Origin: Clostridium swellfunianum
GTDB lineage: Bacteria > Bacillota > Clostridia > Clostridiales > Clostridiaceae
Reading direction: 5' to 3'
Assembly: GCF_023656515.1 (NCBI RefSeq)
Contig: NZ_JAMOFV010000006.1
Coordinates: 4,295,735 to 4,359,734 of the forward strand
DNA length: 64,000 nucleotides
Part shown: piece after piece, positions 49,312 through 58,651 of the stretch
Layout of the letters: every line of letters begins with the position of its first letter
Numbering within the stretch: the first letter of the stretch is position 1
Notes under the pieces: generated by a model
Told to the model about the DNA's origin: nothing
What the model saw: the letters and a program-made list of their open reading frames with translations, nothing else
The model's database searches: none
Translations under genes and position numbers: made by a program

Positions 49312-50088
49312 CTATTTATTAATAAAGTTCTTGTGCCTTCTTTCAATAAATGCTGTCATGCCTTCCTTTTGATCTTGAGTTGAGAAACATTGCGAGAATA
49401 TATCCGCTTCATACATAACTGCAGTATCTATATCCATTTGCATCCCCCTATTAACAGCAGCCTTACACAGCTTAACTGCTATTGGAGCATTTTCGGCTAT
49501 TCCGTTAGCCAGAGTTTTAGCCGTTTCCATAAGCTTGTCAGGTTCAACAACTTTATTAACGAGGCCAATCCTATATGCTTCAGCAGCATCTATCATCTTG
49601 CCTGTATATAATAGTTCTTTTGCTGCTCCTATTCCCACAATCCTTGCTAGCCTTTGAGTTCCCCCAAAACCTGGGGTTATACCAAGCCCTACCTCTGGTT
49701 GTCCAAATTTAGCTTTTGAAGAAGCTATTCTAATATCACAGGCTAGTGCAAATTCACAGCCCCCTCCCAAAGCAAATCCATTTATAGCCGCTATTACAGG
49801 TTTCTCTAAGTTTTCAATTTCTCTAAAAATCCTATTCCCAAGTGCACTGAAATTCCTGCCTTCAAACACCGAAAACTCCTTCATTTCTGTTATATCAGCT
49901 CCTGCTACAAAAGCTTTTTCGCCTGCTCCTGTTACTATTACAACAAAAACATTGTCATCCTTCTTTAGGTCTTGTAAAACCTCTTCTAATTGAAAAAGCA
50001 CTTGTGTGTTAAGAGCATTCAATGCCTTAGTCCTGTTTATAGTTATAGTGGCCAAATGATTTTCTTTTTGCAAAATTATATCATTCAC
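49312..50088 (-). CDS. crt: Crotonase / short-chain enoyl-CoA hydratase
   Basis: This 258-residue enzyme hydrates crotonyl-CoA. The oxyanion-hole segments GAGEKAFVAGADI and ALGGGCEFALACDIRIAS and the catalytic GQPEVGLGITPGFGGTQRL (Glu residues) are intact. The start is GTG with GGGGGAG upstream. An intrinsic terminator lies only ~15 bp before it, after rex, so crt-hbd expression may depend on readthrough of that hairpin. Confidence 0.96.
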   Translation of the reverse strand: MNDIILQKENHLATITINRTKALNALNTQVLFQLEEVLQDLKKDDNVFVVIVTGAGEKAFVAGADITEMKEFSVFEGRNFSALGNRIFREIENLEKPVIAAINGFALGGGCEFALACDIRIASSKAKFGQPEVGLGITPGFGGTQRLARIVGIGAAKELLYTGKMIDAAEAYRIGLVNKVVEPDKLMETAKTLANGIAENAPIAVKLCKAAVNRGMQMDIDTAVMYEADIFSQCFSTQDQKEGMTAFIERRHKNFINK

Positions 50089-50100
50089 AATAACTCCCCC

Positions 50101-50141
50101 ATAAAAAAAATAGAAACTGAAGTTTAATCTTCAATTTCTAT
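50101..50141 (-). terminator. Terminator/attenuator between rex and crt
   Basis: On the minus strand AGAAATTGAAG pairs with CTTCAGTTTCT around ATTAAA, and ATTTTTTTTATG follows. It stands directly in front of the crt SD. Confidence 0.85.
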
Positions 50142-50193
50142 TATAAGTCCACAAAATGCTTATTTCAATATTTTTCCTGACAACGCTTACATA

Positions 50194-50841
50194 TTATCTC
50201 TTTTCTTCATCTCTATCTTTCAACAGATATGCTAGAGTAAGCAAGCTCTCGCTAAGATGAACATTTTCTACTACAACATATTCAGGAACAATCAAGTCAG
50301 TAGGCGCAAAATTCCATATTGCTCTTATACCATTTTCTACTAGTAAGGAAGCAACCTTTTGGGCACTATTGTTTGGAACACATACTATTCCAATATCGAT
50401 ATGATGCTCTTCTAAAAATTTAGGAAGCACATCTATATCTTGAATTTCAATATCTCTAATTCTAAGCCCCATAAGTTTAGGATTGGCATCAAAAATACCA
50501 TCCAAAGTAAATCCTAATCTTTCAAATCTTGTGTAATTAGCGATCGCCTGACCAATGTTACCTGCCCCAATTATTATAGTTTTATAATCCTTAGTAAGTC
50601 CTAAAATTGAACTTATTTCATTGTATAAGTCTTTAACATTGTATCCATAGCCCTGCTGACCAAAATCCCCAAAACAATTCAAATCTTGTCTAATTTGTGA
50701 TGCAGTAAATCCGATTCTTTCACTCAATTCCTTTGAGGAAATTCTATCTACATCATTTTTTAGAAGTTCAGCTAAGTATCTGTGATATTTAGGCAGTCTT
50801 TTTATAACAGCCATGGATATGTTGCTTTTTTTCTTGTCCAT
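50194..50841 (-). CDS. rex: Redox-sensing repressor Rex
   Basis: This 215-residue repressor has an N-terminal winged helix (~1-78; RISSKELSERIGFTASQIRQDL and the GQQGYGYNV wing) and a Rossmann domain with IGAGNIGQA (91-99). Rex releases DNA when NADH/NAD+ rises. In clostridia it represses fermentative genes such as crt-hbd, adhE and nfn. It lies just upstream of crt in this window. A sigma-A promoter precedes it. No perfect Rex operator was found nearby. Confidence 0.96.
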   Translation of the reverse strand: MDKKKSNISMAVIKRLPKYHRYLAELLKNDVDRISSKELSERIGFTASQIRQDLNCFGDFGQQGYGYNVKDLYNEISSILGLTKDYKTIIIGAGNIGQAIANYTRFERLGFTLDGIFDANPKLMGLRIRDIEIQDIDVLPKFLEEHHIDIGIVCVPNNSAQKVASLLVENGIRAIWNFAPTDLIVPEYVVVENVHLSESLLTLAYLLKDRDEEKR

Positions 50842-50908
50842 AACACACCTCGTCTCTTTAATATACTTCTATGATAAACCTACCATTAATTTTATTTTCT
50901 AATTTATA

Positions 50909-50936
50909 GTATTACTTAAATTTTTAGTACTGTCAA
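50909..50936 (-). promoter_or_regulatory. Sigma-A promoter of rex
   Basis: TTGACA (50931-50936) and TAATAC (50909-50914) are separated by 16 bp on the minus strand, about 70 bp from the rex start. Confidence 0.65.
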
Positions 50937-51113
50937 TATTTTAACACATTAATTCCTATATTGTAAATTTATTCAATGCGATTTTTTATATATAAATACG
51001 CTATTTAATATTATTGTCATAATACTTCCAATTTAATCTTACTATGAAAATAACTTTTTTATTTTACAAAATCTATTTACATAGTACAATATACTATGGG
51101 AGAGTGAATAAAA

Positions 51114-53027
51114 GTGATTATTTTAAGCTGTAAGGACATCCATAAAAGTTATGGGATTGATGTAATTTTGGATAAAGTAACATTTAATATAAATGAGGGT
51201 GAAAAGGTTGGGCTTATTGGAGCTAATGGAGCTGGCAAAACTACTCTTTTTAAAATTTTAACTGGTCAGCTAGATCAGGACTCAGGTGAGCTTTTTATTG
51301 ATAAAAACAAAAAAATCGGCTATCTGTCTCAGCATCTTTCTTTAGAAAGCACAAGTACAATATACGAAGAGCTTTTAACTGTGTTTAGCGAGCTTTTGAA
51401 TATGGAAAATAGAATGAAAGAACTTGAGGTTAAACTAAATGAGCCTTACGATAGCTCAAAGCAAGACTACCACGATAAGATAATTAATGAGTATACTAGC
51501 CTTTCAGAGCTATATGATCACAGAGGTGGTTATACCTATAAAGGTGAAATAAGCAGAGTATTAAAGGGATTAGGTTTTACAGAGGAAGATTTTAATAAAA
51601 ATATAAATATTTTAAGCGGCGGTCAAAAGACAAGAGTTTCTCTTTGCAAGCTTCTTTTAACAATGCCTGAAATACTTCTTCTAGACGAACCTACCAATCA
51701 TCTTGATTTAGATGCTATTGAATGGCTGGAAGACTATTTAAAGAGCTATAAGGGAACTATCATTATAATATCCCACGATAGATTTTTCCTTGACTCAATA
51801 ACAAACAAGACCGTTGAAATGATTAACGGACATGTTAACAGCTATAACGGAAACTATACAACCTTTGTAGATCTTAAGAAAAAAAATTATGAAGTACAAC
51901 TTAAGGCATATAACCTACAGCAGGCAGAAATAAAAAGACAAGAGGAAATAATTGAAAGATACCGATCCTTTAATAGAGAAAAAAGTATTAAAGCTGCAGA
52001 AAGCAGAGAAAAAGCTCTTGAAAAAATAGACAGAATAGAAGCCCCTGATAAGGAAGCTAAAGCCTCAAAGATTAAGTTTGAAACTCAGATTAAGTCTGGC
52101 AATGATGTGCTTCATGCAGAAGATGTAAGCAAAAGCTATGGAGATAAAAAACTGTTTGATAGTTTAAATTTAGATATTAAAAGAGGAGAAAAGACTGCTC
52201 TTATAGGCGAAAATGGAAGAGGTAAAACCACTCTGTTTAAAATCATAATGGATAAGGTAGAAAAAGATACCGGAATAAAAGTGCTTGGTAAAAATGTGTT
52301 CATAGGCTACTACGATCAAGAGCAATCTGATCTTCATTTAGAAAAGACTGTGCTTGATGAAGTCTGGGATGAATTTCCTAATATGACTACAACACAGCTT
52401 AGAAATGCTTTAGCCGCGTTTTTATTCACAGGCGATGATGTATTTAAGCACATATCCACATTAAGCGGCGGTGAAAAGTGCAGAATAAATCTTTTAAAGC
52501 TCATGCTTTCTAAGTCAAATTTTCTTCTTCTTGACGAGCCTACTAATCACCTCGACATAAATTCGCGCGAAGCTCTGGAAGATTCCCTATTAAGTTATGA
52601 TGGAACTTTGCTTGTTATATCTCACGACAGATACTTTTTAAATAAGGTTATAGATAAGATTTACGAACTTAAAGAAAACGGAGTAAAAGAATATCTTGGC
52701 AACTACAGCTACTATGTTGAAAAGAAGAAAAATCCTCAAAGATATGAAGAGGAGCTTGCTAATGTAGGAAAAACAAAAACTCAAATTCAAGAAGAGAAAA
52801 AGAAAAAACGGGAAGCTGAAAAACAAGAAAAAGAAAAGCAGCTTAGAGTTAAAAACCTAGAAACTTCTATAAGCGACAATGAAAAGAAGCTTTTAGACCT
52901 TCAAAATCAGCTTTGTCTTGAGGAGGTTTATTCTAATCCTCAAAAGAGTGAGGAAGTGAATAAGGAAATCTCTCTAGTAGAAAGCTTATTGGAAAAACTA
53001 TATAGCCAGTGGGAAGAATTAATATAA
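51114..53027 (+). CDS. ABC-F family ATPase
   Basis: This 637-residue cytoplasmic protein has two ABC cassettes and no membrane domain. Walker A motifs are GANGAGKT (36-43) and GENGRGKT (~360). Signatures are LSGGQKTRV and LSGGEKCRI, and both Walker B motifs read LLLDEPTNHLD. A charged P-site tRNA-interaction linker lies at ~240-325, and a Lys/Glu-rich C-terminal coiled coil at ~560-637 recalls the Uup/YdiF type. Members act on the ribosome; whether it gives antibiotic resistance cannot be told. The GTG start has GGGAGAG upstream. Confidence 0.93.
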   Translation: MIILSCKDIHKSYGIDVILDKVTFNINEGEKVGLIGANGAGKTTLFKILTGQLDQDSGELFIDKNKKIGYLSQHLSLESTSTIYEELLTVFSELLNMENRMKELEVKLNEPYDSSKQDYHDKIINEYTSLSELYDHRGGYTYKGEISRVLKGLGFTEEDFNKNINILSGGQKTRVSLCKLLLTMPEILLLDEPTNHLDLDAIEWLEDYLKSYKGTIIIISHDRFFLDSITNKTVEMINGHVNSYNGNYTTFVDLKKKNYEVQLKAYNLQQAEIKRQEEIIERYRSFNREKSIKAAESREKALEKIDRIEAPDKEAKASKIKFETQIKSGNDVLHAEDVSKSYGDKKLFDSLNLDIKRGEKTALIGENGRGKTTLFKIIMDKVEKDTGIKVLGKNVFIGYYDQEQSDLHLEKTVLDEVWDEFPNMTTTQLRNALAAFLFTGDDVFKHISTLSGGEKCRINLLKLMLSKSNFLLLDEPTNHLDINSREALEDSLLSYDGTLLVISHDRYFLNKVIDKIYELKENGVKEYLGNYSYYVEKKKNPQRYEEELANVGKTKTQIQEEKKKKREAEKQEKEKQLRVKNLETSISDNEKKLLDLQNQLCLEEVYSNPQKSEEVNKEISLVESLLEKLYSQWEELI

Positions 53028-53035
53028 AAGGCTGC

Positions 53036-53068
53036 ATTTTTGCAGCCTTAAATTTTTACTCTATAAAT
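53036..53068. terminator. Terminator of the ABC-F gene
   Basis: AAGGCTGCA/TGCAGCCTT pair around TTTT, followed by AAATTTTT. It overlaps the end of the convergent metallophosphoesterase gene. Confidence 0.88.
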
Positions 53069-54222
53069 TTTAAATTTATCTCTACAAGTTCAGAGCCGTT
53101 TCCTATTCTTATAGGCGGCCCCCAAGTTCCTATACCTGAGGATACAACCACATTTAAATTACTCTTTTTTAAATATCCCCAGTCCAGTTCATATATTCTT
53201 TTAATTACATAGCCATTCGGGTACATCTGTCCTCTGTGAGTATGCCCAGAGACTTGTAAATCAACTCCATTAATCATTGCAGCATTTAAATCTTTAGGGT
53301 TATGATCCATTAAAATTATAGGAAGAGTTTTATCTATTCCATCTAAAATCTTATCAAGAGGCTTTCTGCTTCTCTTGTAGTAGCTTTCCACAGCTATGTC
53401 CTCCCTGCCTGCCACATAGAAGTTATTATCTACTTTTATATACTCGTCATTAAGCACCTTTACTCCAGCAGTTTCAAGAGTTTTAATAAGCTCTTCTGAG
53501 TCTCCTCCATAGTAATCATGATTTCCAGTTACAGCATATACCCCGTATTTAGTTTTAAGCCTTTTAAAGTTTTCACTCATATTTTGTTTTTTAAAGGCTT
53601 CTATTTTATCATCTATTATATCTCCTGCTATTAAAACCATATCAGGCTCAAGCTCGTTAACCTTATTAATCATCTTAAAGAGTCTCGAATTATCTACTAT
53701 AGTCCCAAGATGCAAGTCTGACAGCATAGCGATTTTCAGTTGCTTCAAATTGCCTACTTTCTTAGGAATCTCTATATTATAATTAGATATTTTTATATTT
53801 CTAGCATTCCACGTTCCATAAACAAGTATCCCTATTAAAAGTAGAAGCACTAATATTCCCGAGTAAGTTTTAATTATATCGCTTTCACTTATACCTCTTG
53901 GAATAAATCTTGCCTTGTTCCTTGCAAATCTTATCAAATCTACTAAAGGAAGAATTATTATGGAATAAAGCATTGCAGCCATCCAATAGCCGCCAACTAA
54001 ATCTAAATACTGCCTAATTGAAGATGGTAATTTTTTTTCTAAAAGCCTTGCTATAACAAAAGAAAAGGCTATAAACCAAAATATAATCCAATAAATCTTA
54101 TTATTTAAAAATGGTATATGGCTTCCAACTCCTTGCCAGCCTCTAAGTCCAATATAATAATTAACTCCCCCGAAAATCAGGATAAAAATTACAAACATAA
54201 TAGCAAATCCAACGTTTCTCAT
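53056..54222 (-). CDS. Membrane-anchored YkuE-type metallophosphoesterase
   Basis: This 388-residue protein has four TM helices (~5-27, ~43-62, ~78-97, ~120-140) and a calcineurin-like domain. It shows MLSDLHLG, IAGDIIDD, TGNHDYYGG, ILMDHNP and VSGHTHRGQMYP, completing the two-metal site. The final GTWGPPIRIG motif is typical of the YkuE/YpbG group. The catalytic side is probably extracytoplasmic (inference from TM count). The SD is GAGGGGAG. Confidence 0.93.
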   Translation of the reverse strand: MRNVGFAIMFVIFILIFGGVNYYIGLRGWQGVGSHIPFLNNKIYWIIFWFIAFSFVIARLLEKKLPSSIRQYLDLVGGYWMAAMLYSIIILPLVDLIRFARNKARFIPRGISESDIIKTYSGILVLLLLIGILVYGTWNARNIKISNYNIEIPKKVGNLKQLKIAMLSDLHLGTIVDNSRLFKMINKVNELEPDMVLIAGDIIDDKIEAFKKQNMSENFKRLKTKYGVYAVTGNHDYYGGDSEELIKTLETAGVKVLNDEYIKVDNNFYVAGREDIAVESYYKRSRKPLDKILDGIDKTLPIILMDHNPKDLNAAMINGVDLQVSGHTHRGQMYPNGYVIKRIYELDWGYLKKSNLNVVVSSGIGTWGPPIRIGNGSELVEINLKFIE

Positions 54223-54338
54223 CTATCTCCCCTCAATCTTAGGTAAAATATAGTATTCATATTATATAACTAAAATTATCGTTTAAAAAGTAATAGTTTT
54301 TATTTATTAAATTAGAAAATGTTTCAAAGTTTATGACA

Positions 54339-54368
54339 GCATAATTGTATTTAAACACTCACATAATA
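54339..54368 (+). promoter_or_regulatory. Sigma-G-like promoter (forespore)
   Basis: GCATA (54339-54343) and CATAATA (54362-54368) are separated by 18 bp, matching the Bacillus sigma-G consensus GMATR-N18-CATNMTA at every position. It would drive the 45-residue gene at 54447. Confidence 0.65.
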
Positions 54369-54387
54369 AATTCACAAGCTTCTTTAG

Positions 54388-54418
54388 AGAACATAATAAT
54401 TGCTTACTATTATGTTCT
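54388..54418 (+). other. Hairpin in the leader of the 45-residue gene
   Basis: AGAACATAATA and TATTATGTTCT pair perfectly over 11 bp around a 9-nt loop, between the sigma-G-like promoter and the SD. No T tract follows, so it may stabilise the mRNA or bind a regulator. Confidence 0.6.
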
Positions 54419-54446
54419 TCAGTGAAAAAAAGGAGGTGTATATTCT

Positions 54447-54584
54447 ATGGGTAGAAAGGAATATGAAAATAGAGAGGCCCTAAGCAGTTATGACAGTGCA
54501 AAGTATCATTCAAGAAGTGCAGAATTTAAGAAGAATCATAAAGCAGAAGAAAAAAATACTAAGGAAAAATTTAAGCAAAGCTAG
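54447..54584 (+). CDS. Small charged protein, probable sporulation gene
   Basis: This 45-residue ORF starts at ATG after AGGAGG (spacing 9). It is rich in Lys, Glu, Ser and Asn with Tyr at 6, 15 and 20 and no hydrophobic core, so it is probably disordered or nucleic-acid associated. The stop codon lies in the loop of a 9-bp AAGCAAAGC/GCTTTGCTT hairpin. A sigma-G-like promoter and the germination genes beside it suggest forespore expression. No homology is claimed. Confidence 0.72.
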   Translation: MGRKEYENREALSSYDSAKYHSRSAEFKKNHKAEEKNTKEKFKQS

Positions 54585-54599
54585 ATGCTTTGCTTAGTG

Positions 54600-54644
54600 A
54601 AAATTAACAATCAACAATAACCATCATTGTTGATTGTTAATTTT
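54600..54644. terminator. Perfect 19-bp bidirectional terminator
   Basis: 54600-54618 pairs with 54626-54644 around AACCATC, with AAAA and TTTT ends. It ends both the small gene and the converging ger operon, and overlaps the gerB stop. Confidence 0.92.
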
Positions 54645-55745
54645 TCTTGGTTTCCTTTTCTTTTTAACACCATTTTTAATAAAAATAGCTGTTATAAACA
54701 AAACAGGCAAACCTATACCTATAGCAGCCGATATCTGTGCCCATGGATAGGCTAAGAAATTAATATAATTCTGATGATCTTTTCCTAAACGACTTGTAAG
54801 CACAATTAAAATAGGAGTAAGAATATATACTATTTTTCTGTCTTTTTTTAGTCTGAAAGTATATTTAATACAATATTCAGAGCACCAAAACATTAATACT
54901 GATTGAACATACATTGACCATACGAAAAAGCTTACCATTATAAGTTCATATCTTGGAAGGTATCTAGTAAGCTGTGCACTTCTTACCTGCTGCATACATA
55001 CTACTACAAACTGCTTCATAACATCAGTACCCAAAACTGCCACCTCGAAAAATGGCCAAATAAGTACTGAAATTGAAGCTATTATCATAGCAGAAAAAGT
55101 TATAGTTTTTACTCTCTTCTTACTATTTAGCATTGGATATACCATCCCCAACACTAAAATTACCATACTAGTATCTACAAAAGTATATATGCTGTTAATT
55201 ACATTTACTTTAATGCCTTTATCAAGAATTGGATATATATTTAAAATCTTAAAGTCTGGCATAACACCTAATATCATTGTTATATTTATAGCTGAAAGCA
55301 TGAAAAATCCAAAAAATGAAAACCTAATAACAACTTCTGCTCCTGTTATGACACCATAGGTACATACTACTGTGTATATTAAACTTAAAACAATAAAAGG
55401 TGTCTCTGGAAGAAAGTATTCCTTTAAGTGCAAATTGATTACATTTGCTGAGACAGCATAAGCATAAGCAAAATAACACGCTAGAATAATACTAATCAGC
55501 TTACTTATCCATTTACCAAAAAGCTCTTCTGAAAATTCGACCATTGTTTTTTCTGGAAACTTAGATGCAGCATATATCATTAAAAGTGCAACAACTGTTC
55601 CGAAAATAAATCCTATAGCCATAGTTATCCAGACGTCGCTGCCGCTCTTCCTTACAATTACTCCAGAAGTTATACCTATAGCCTTTCCAAACAATATGCT
55701 AGGAATCATAAAAAAATATTGGAGCCTATCTATTTTTTCTCTCAT
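54624..55745 (-). CDS. Spore germination permease, GerAB/GerKB type
   Basis: This 373-residue APC-superfamily membrane protein has about ten TM helices. It starts with IDRLQYFFMIPSILFG, and FPEKTMVEFSEELFGKW is the usual GerAB loop. The B subunit forms the germinant-binding and channel part of the receptor in the spore inner membrane. It starts 0 bp after the gerC stop. The C-terminus is Lys/Arg-rich. Confidence 0.93.
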   Translation of the reverse strand: MREKIDRLQYFFMIPSILFGKAIGITSGVIVRKSGSDVWITMAIGFIFGTVVALLMIYAASKFPEKTMVEFSEELFGKWISKLISIILACYFAYAYAVSANVINLHLKEYFLPETPFIVLSLIYTVVCTYGVITGAEVVIRFSFFGFFMLSAINITMILGVMPDFKILNIYPILDKGIKVNVINSIYTFVDTSMVILVLGMVYPMLNSKKRVKTITFSAMIIASISVLIWPFFEVAVLGTDVMKQFVVVCMQQVRSAQLTRYLPRYELIMVSFFVWSMYVQSVLMFWCSEYCIKYTFRLKKDRKIVYILTPILIVLTSRLGKDHQNYINFLAYPWAQISAAIGIGLPVLFITAIFIKNGVKKKRKPRKINNQQ

Positions 55746-56948
55746 TTACTTTATTTCCTCTCCAGCTTTGTGTTCAAGTTTTATTGGAATCTGATATAAA
55801 GCTCCTGATTCAATATCAATCTGTGCACTTATACTTACAGGTACCATAGGGTATATCTCCTCCCATTTAGGCTTTATCCTGTTATACCACTCTTCCTTAT
55901 TCGCGATATGAGTCATCATAGCAAAACGAACTACATCACTTTTAAATTCCTTCTGCACCTTATCAACTCCTAGTTTAATTTGTCTAGTTATTTGTTTTGC
56001 TGCTTCTTCTTGTACCACAGCTTTCAGTTCATCTGTAGTCATTTTTGTTACATGATCAAGTTCAGTAATATCGGCTTTGGCATTTATATCAATAGTTATT
56101 GATGGTATTTCTCCTGGCACTACATGCGCTTTAGACTTCACTTTTATGTCTTTTAGTTCAATAGAAACCTTAAGCTTCTCTTCACCTACATCACCAACAT
56201 CTACAATTGCGTTTTTTAGTTCGCCTCTTACCCATACAACACCTCTTGTTTCCTCTGGAGACAACCATCCAATCAACTTGTTTCCCTTAAAAACTGCAGC
56301 TCCCTCAAGTTCTATCTGTCTGCCTTGATTACTTTGTGCTTCCTCACCTTCTGGCATATTAAGAGCAGAGATTAACGGCTGAGTTGCTTCAGCCTTAAAG
56401 TCTCTAAATACACGTACCATATCTGAAGCTATGCTTTCTGCTGGAAGTTCATAATATCTAAAGAGCTCTGCAATAGAGAATGCAGGTATATTCTCAATTC
56501 CAGTTTTAGCTTCTATATATGGTCTAGCATCTCCATGTGATATTGCTACCCAAGTTTTCATCCTTAACTCATGGTTTCTTGTAAAAAAATCAATTACAGG
56601 GGTAATATCTTCTTCTGCCAGAGATTCTCCAATTATAATAACATTGTTGTGCGCCCACATAATTCTTCTAGAAGAAAACTTTGCTATATTTCTTATAGCC
56701 TCAAATATTGTATTTCCTCTTGCTGTTCCAACCCAAACAGGCTGGTCGCCGCCCCCGCTCTTTCCTCCTTGACCTGAAGCACTGGAAGGTTTAGCAACTT
56801 GAACAGTAACAGTAAACTCATTAGATCCTTTTTTCTTGTCTACCCCAACAGCCATTACAAGCCCTAACTCATTTAACTCTCTAGAGTCCCAACAACCTGT
56901 AAGAAATATCGTATTTAACGTCAAGATGATGGCAATAATTTTTTTCAT
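55746..56948 (-). CDS. Ger(x)C-family germinant receptor lipoprotein
   Basis: This 400-residue lipoprotein has lipid Cys19 in FLTGCWDSRELNELGLVMAVGVD (in part), the family signature. Three GerAC domains follow. VWVGTARGNTIFEAIRNIAKFSSRRIMWAHNNVIIIGE (cited in part) is domain I/II. A C-terminal domain has VQKEFKSDVVRFA. The order gerA-gerC-gerB matches clostridial GerK-like operons. The SD is GGAGGTG. Confidence 0.95.
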   Translation of the reverse strand: MKKIIAIILTLNTIFLTGCWDSRELNELGLVMAVGVDKKKGSNEFTVTVQVAKPSSASGQGGKSGGGDQPVWVGTARGNTIFEAIRNIAKFSSRRIMWAHNNVIIIGESLAEEDITPVIDFFTRNHELRMKTWVAISHGDARPYIEAKTGIENIPAFSIAELFRYYELPAESIASDMVRVFRDFKAEATQPLISALNMPEGEEAQSNQGRQIELEGAAVFKGNKLIGWLSPEETRGVVWVRGELKNAIVDVGDVGEEKLKVSIELKDIKVKSKAHVVPGEIPSITIDINAKADITELDHVTKMTTDELKAVVQEEAAKQITRQIKLGVDKVQKEFKSDVVRFAMMTHIANKEEWYNRIKPKWEEIYPMVPVSISAQIDIESGALYQIPIKLEHKAGEEIK

Positions 56949-56983
56949 AACTACACCTCCCTATAGCAAGGTAAAATATTTCT

Positions 56984-58510
56984 TTAGTTGTTTGTAGGAG
57001 GTTTAGGCTTCAATTGCTCACTATCTGCCTGTCTGTCAAAATCCTGAGGCTGAGTTATCCTAGGTCTTTTCTTCATCATCCACCAAGGAGCCCTAATAAG
57101 TACATCCTTATTACCAGGTAATCTGAAAGGGTCAATTGGTGTAAGGAATGGTGCGCCAAAGGAACGAAGTGATAAGAGGTGCAGTGTTATAACAATAGTG
57201 CCACCTAAAAATCCTAGAATACCAAAAGAACCTGATAAAAGAATCAATGGAAATCTTAAAAGTCTGAAGGATGTAGACATACTATATGCAGGTACTGCAA
57301 AAGAGCTTATGCCTGCCGCTGAAACCACAATTACTAATATAGGCCCTACAAGCCCTGCACTAACTGCAGCTTCCCCCATAACAAGTGCTCCCACTATGCC
57401 AACTGCCTGACCTACTGGTTTAGGCATCCTAAGTCCTGCTTCTCTCATTATTTCAAATATTGTTTCCATTAGAAGCACTTCAAGTATTGCAGGAAACGGT
57501 ACTCCTTCACGTCCTGCAGCTATTCTAAGCGCCAACAGAGTAGGATACATCTCTTGATGGAACTCCGAGAGCATAACATAAAAAGAAGATAAGGTTAGGG
57601 ATACAAACAATGCGAATAATCTCAACCATCTTATAAAAGTGCCTATATAATATCTTTCATAGTAGTCTCCAGTGGCCTGAATATATTGCCAAAAAACTGT
57701 AGGAACAACAAGGCAGAAGGGAGTATTATCTATAAGAATAGCTATTCTTCCTTCTAAAATAGCTGCTGCTGCCTTATCTGGCCTTTCCGTATGCTCTATA
57801 GTTGGAAATATCGATTGTGGAGCATCTTCTATGAATTCTTCTATATATCCGCTTTCCAATATTGAGTCTACTTTAATCCTATTTAATCTTTTCTTAAGCT
57901 CTTCTAGTATGCCTTTATTCACTAGATTATCTATGTACACAAGTATTACATCAGTCTTGGTTCTTTCACCAATTTTCATTGCATCCATTCGCAAGCTGTA
58001 GTCTCTAATTCTTCTTCTAATAAGAGAAGTATTAACACGAATATTTTCAATAAAGCCATCTCTAGCTGATCTAACTTCACTCTCTGATAAAGGTTCTGAT
58101 ACAGAACGAGATTCATAGCCTCTCGTAGACATAATTATAGCTGTATCAAAGGCTTCAATAAATAATGCAGTATCTCCGCATAAGACTGCATCAAAGATTT
58201 CATTCCACTTTTGTGTTTCATTAACTGAGGGAGATAGAAGCCCTGCTTCTTTTAATGCTCTAATAGGACCAGCAGTCGCTGCAAAATTTCTTTCAATAGA
58301 AGACTGAGCATTTGTCATAAGAGGTTTAAGTATTATGTCGTCTAATTCTTTGGTTCCGGTAAGTCCATCTATAAATAATATAAAAGCTCTACAATTATTA
58401 AAAGCTGGTATAACAAAATTTCTTATAATAATGTCGGAGCTTTCACCTAATATACTTTTAATTTGTTTTTCATTATCATTAAGGCTTCTTCCTATTTTAT
58501 CTTCAATCAT
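56984..58510 (-). CDS. Spore germination protein GerA/GerKA type
   Basis: This 508-residue protein has a soluble N-terminal half with two subdomains (~1-270) and a C-terminal half with 4-5 TM helices (~280-470). Family motifs include GDTALFIEAFDTAIIMSTRGYESRSV (in part), RRRIRDYSLRMDAMKIGERTKTDV, LEGRIAILIDNTPF, PKPVGQAVGIVGALVMGEAAVSAGL and SLRSFGAPFLTP. Together with B and C it forms the GerA-class receptor ion channel. I chose the second ATG (58510) for the better SD; the first ATG is 9 bp upstream. Confidence 0.95.
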   Translation of the reverse strand: MIEDKIGRSLNDNEKQIKSILGESSDIIIRNFVIPAFNNCRAFILFIDGLTGTKELDDIILKPLMTNAQSSIERNFAATAGPIRALKEAGLLSPSVNETQKWNEIFDAVLCGDTALFIEAFDTAIIMSTRGYESRSVSEPLSESEVRSARDGFIENIRVNTSLIRRRIRDYSLRMDAMKIGERTKTDVILVYIDNLVNKGILEELKKRLNRIKVDSILESGYIEEFIEDAPQSIFPTIEHTERPDKAAAAILEGRIAILIDNTPFCLVVPTVFWQYIQATGDYYERYYIGTFIRWLRLFALFVSLTLSSFYVMLSEFHQEMYPTLLALRIAAGREGVPFPAILEVLLMETIFEIMREAGLRMPKPVGQAVGIVGALVMGEAAVSAGLVGPILVIVVSAAGISSFAVPAYSMSTSFRLLRFPLILLSGSFGILGFLGGTIVITLHLLSLRSFGAPFLTPIDPFRLPGNKDVLIRAPWWMMKKRPRITQPQDFDRQADSEQLKPKPPTNN

Positions 58511-58546
58511 AGCTCCCATCCTTCAAACACAAATCCAAAGAATATA

Positions 58547-58568
58547 AAAAGTTAACTTGTTAACTTTT
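58547..58568. repeat. AAAAGTTAAC palindrome upstream of gerA
   Basis: AAAAGTTAAC-TT-GTTAACTTTT is a perfect 10-bp inverted repeat with a 2-bp spacer, about 40 bp upstream of the gerA start. It resembles the palindrome upstream of guaA. Confidence 0.6.
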
Positions 58569-58651
58569 CAGTTAGATCTAGTAATTCTTTGTTTTATCTT
58601 TTATCTAAATTATAACCATACTATGGATTACTATACTTTAGCTGCTAAATC

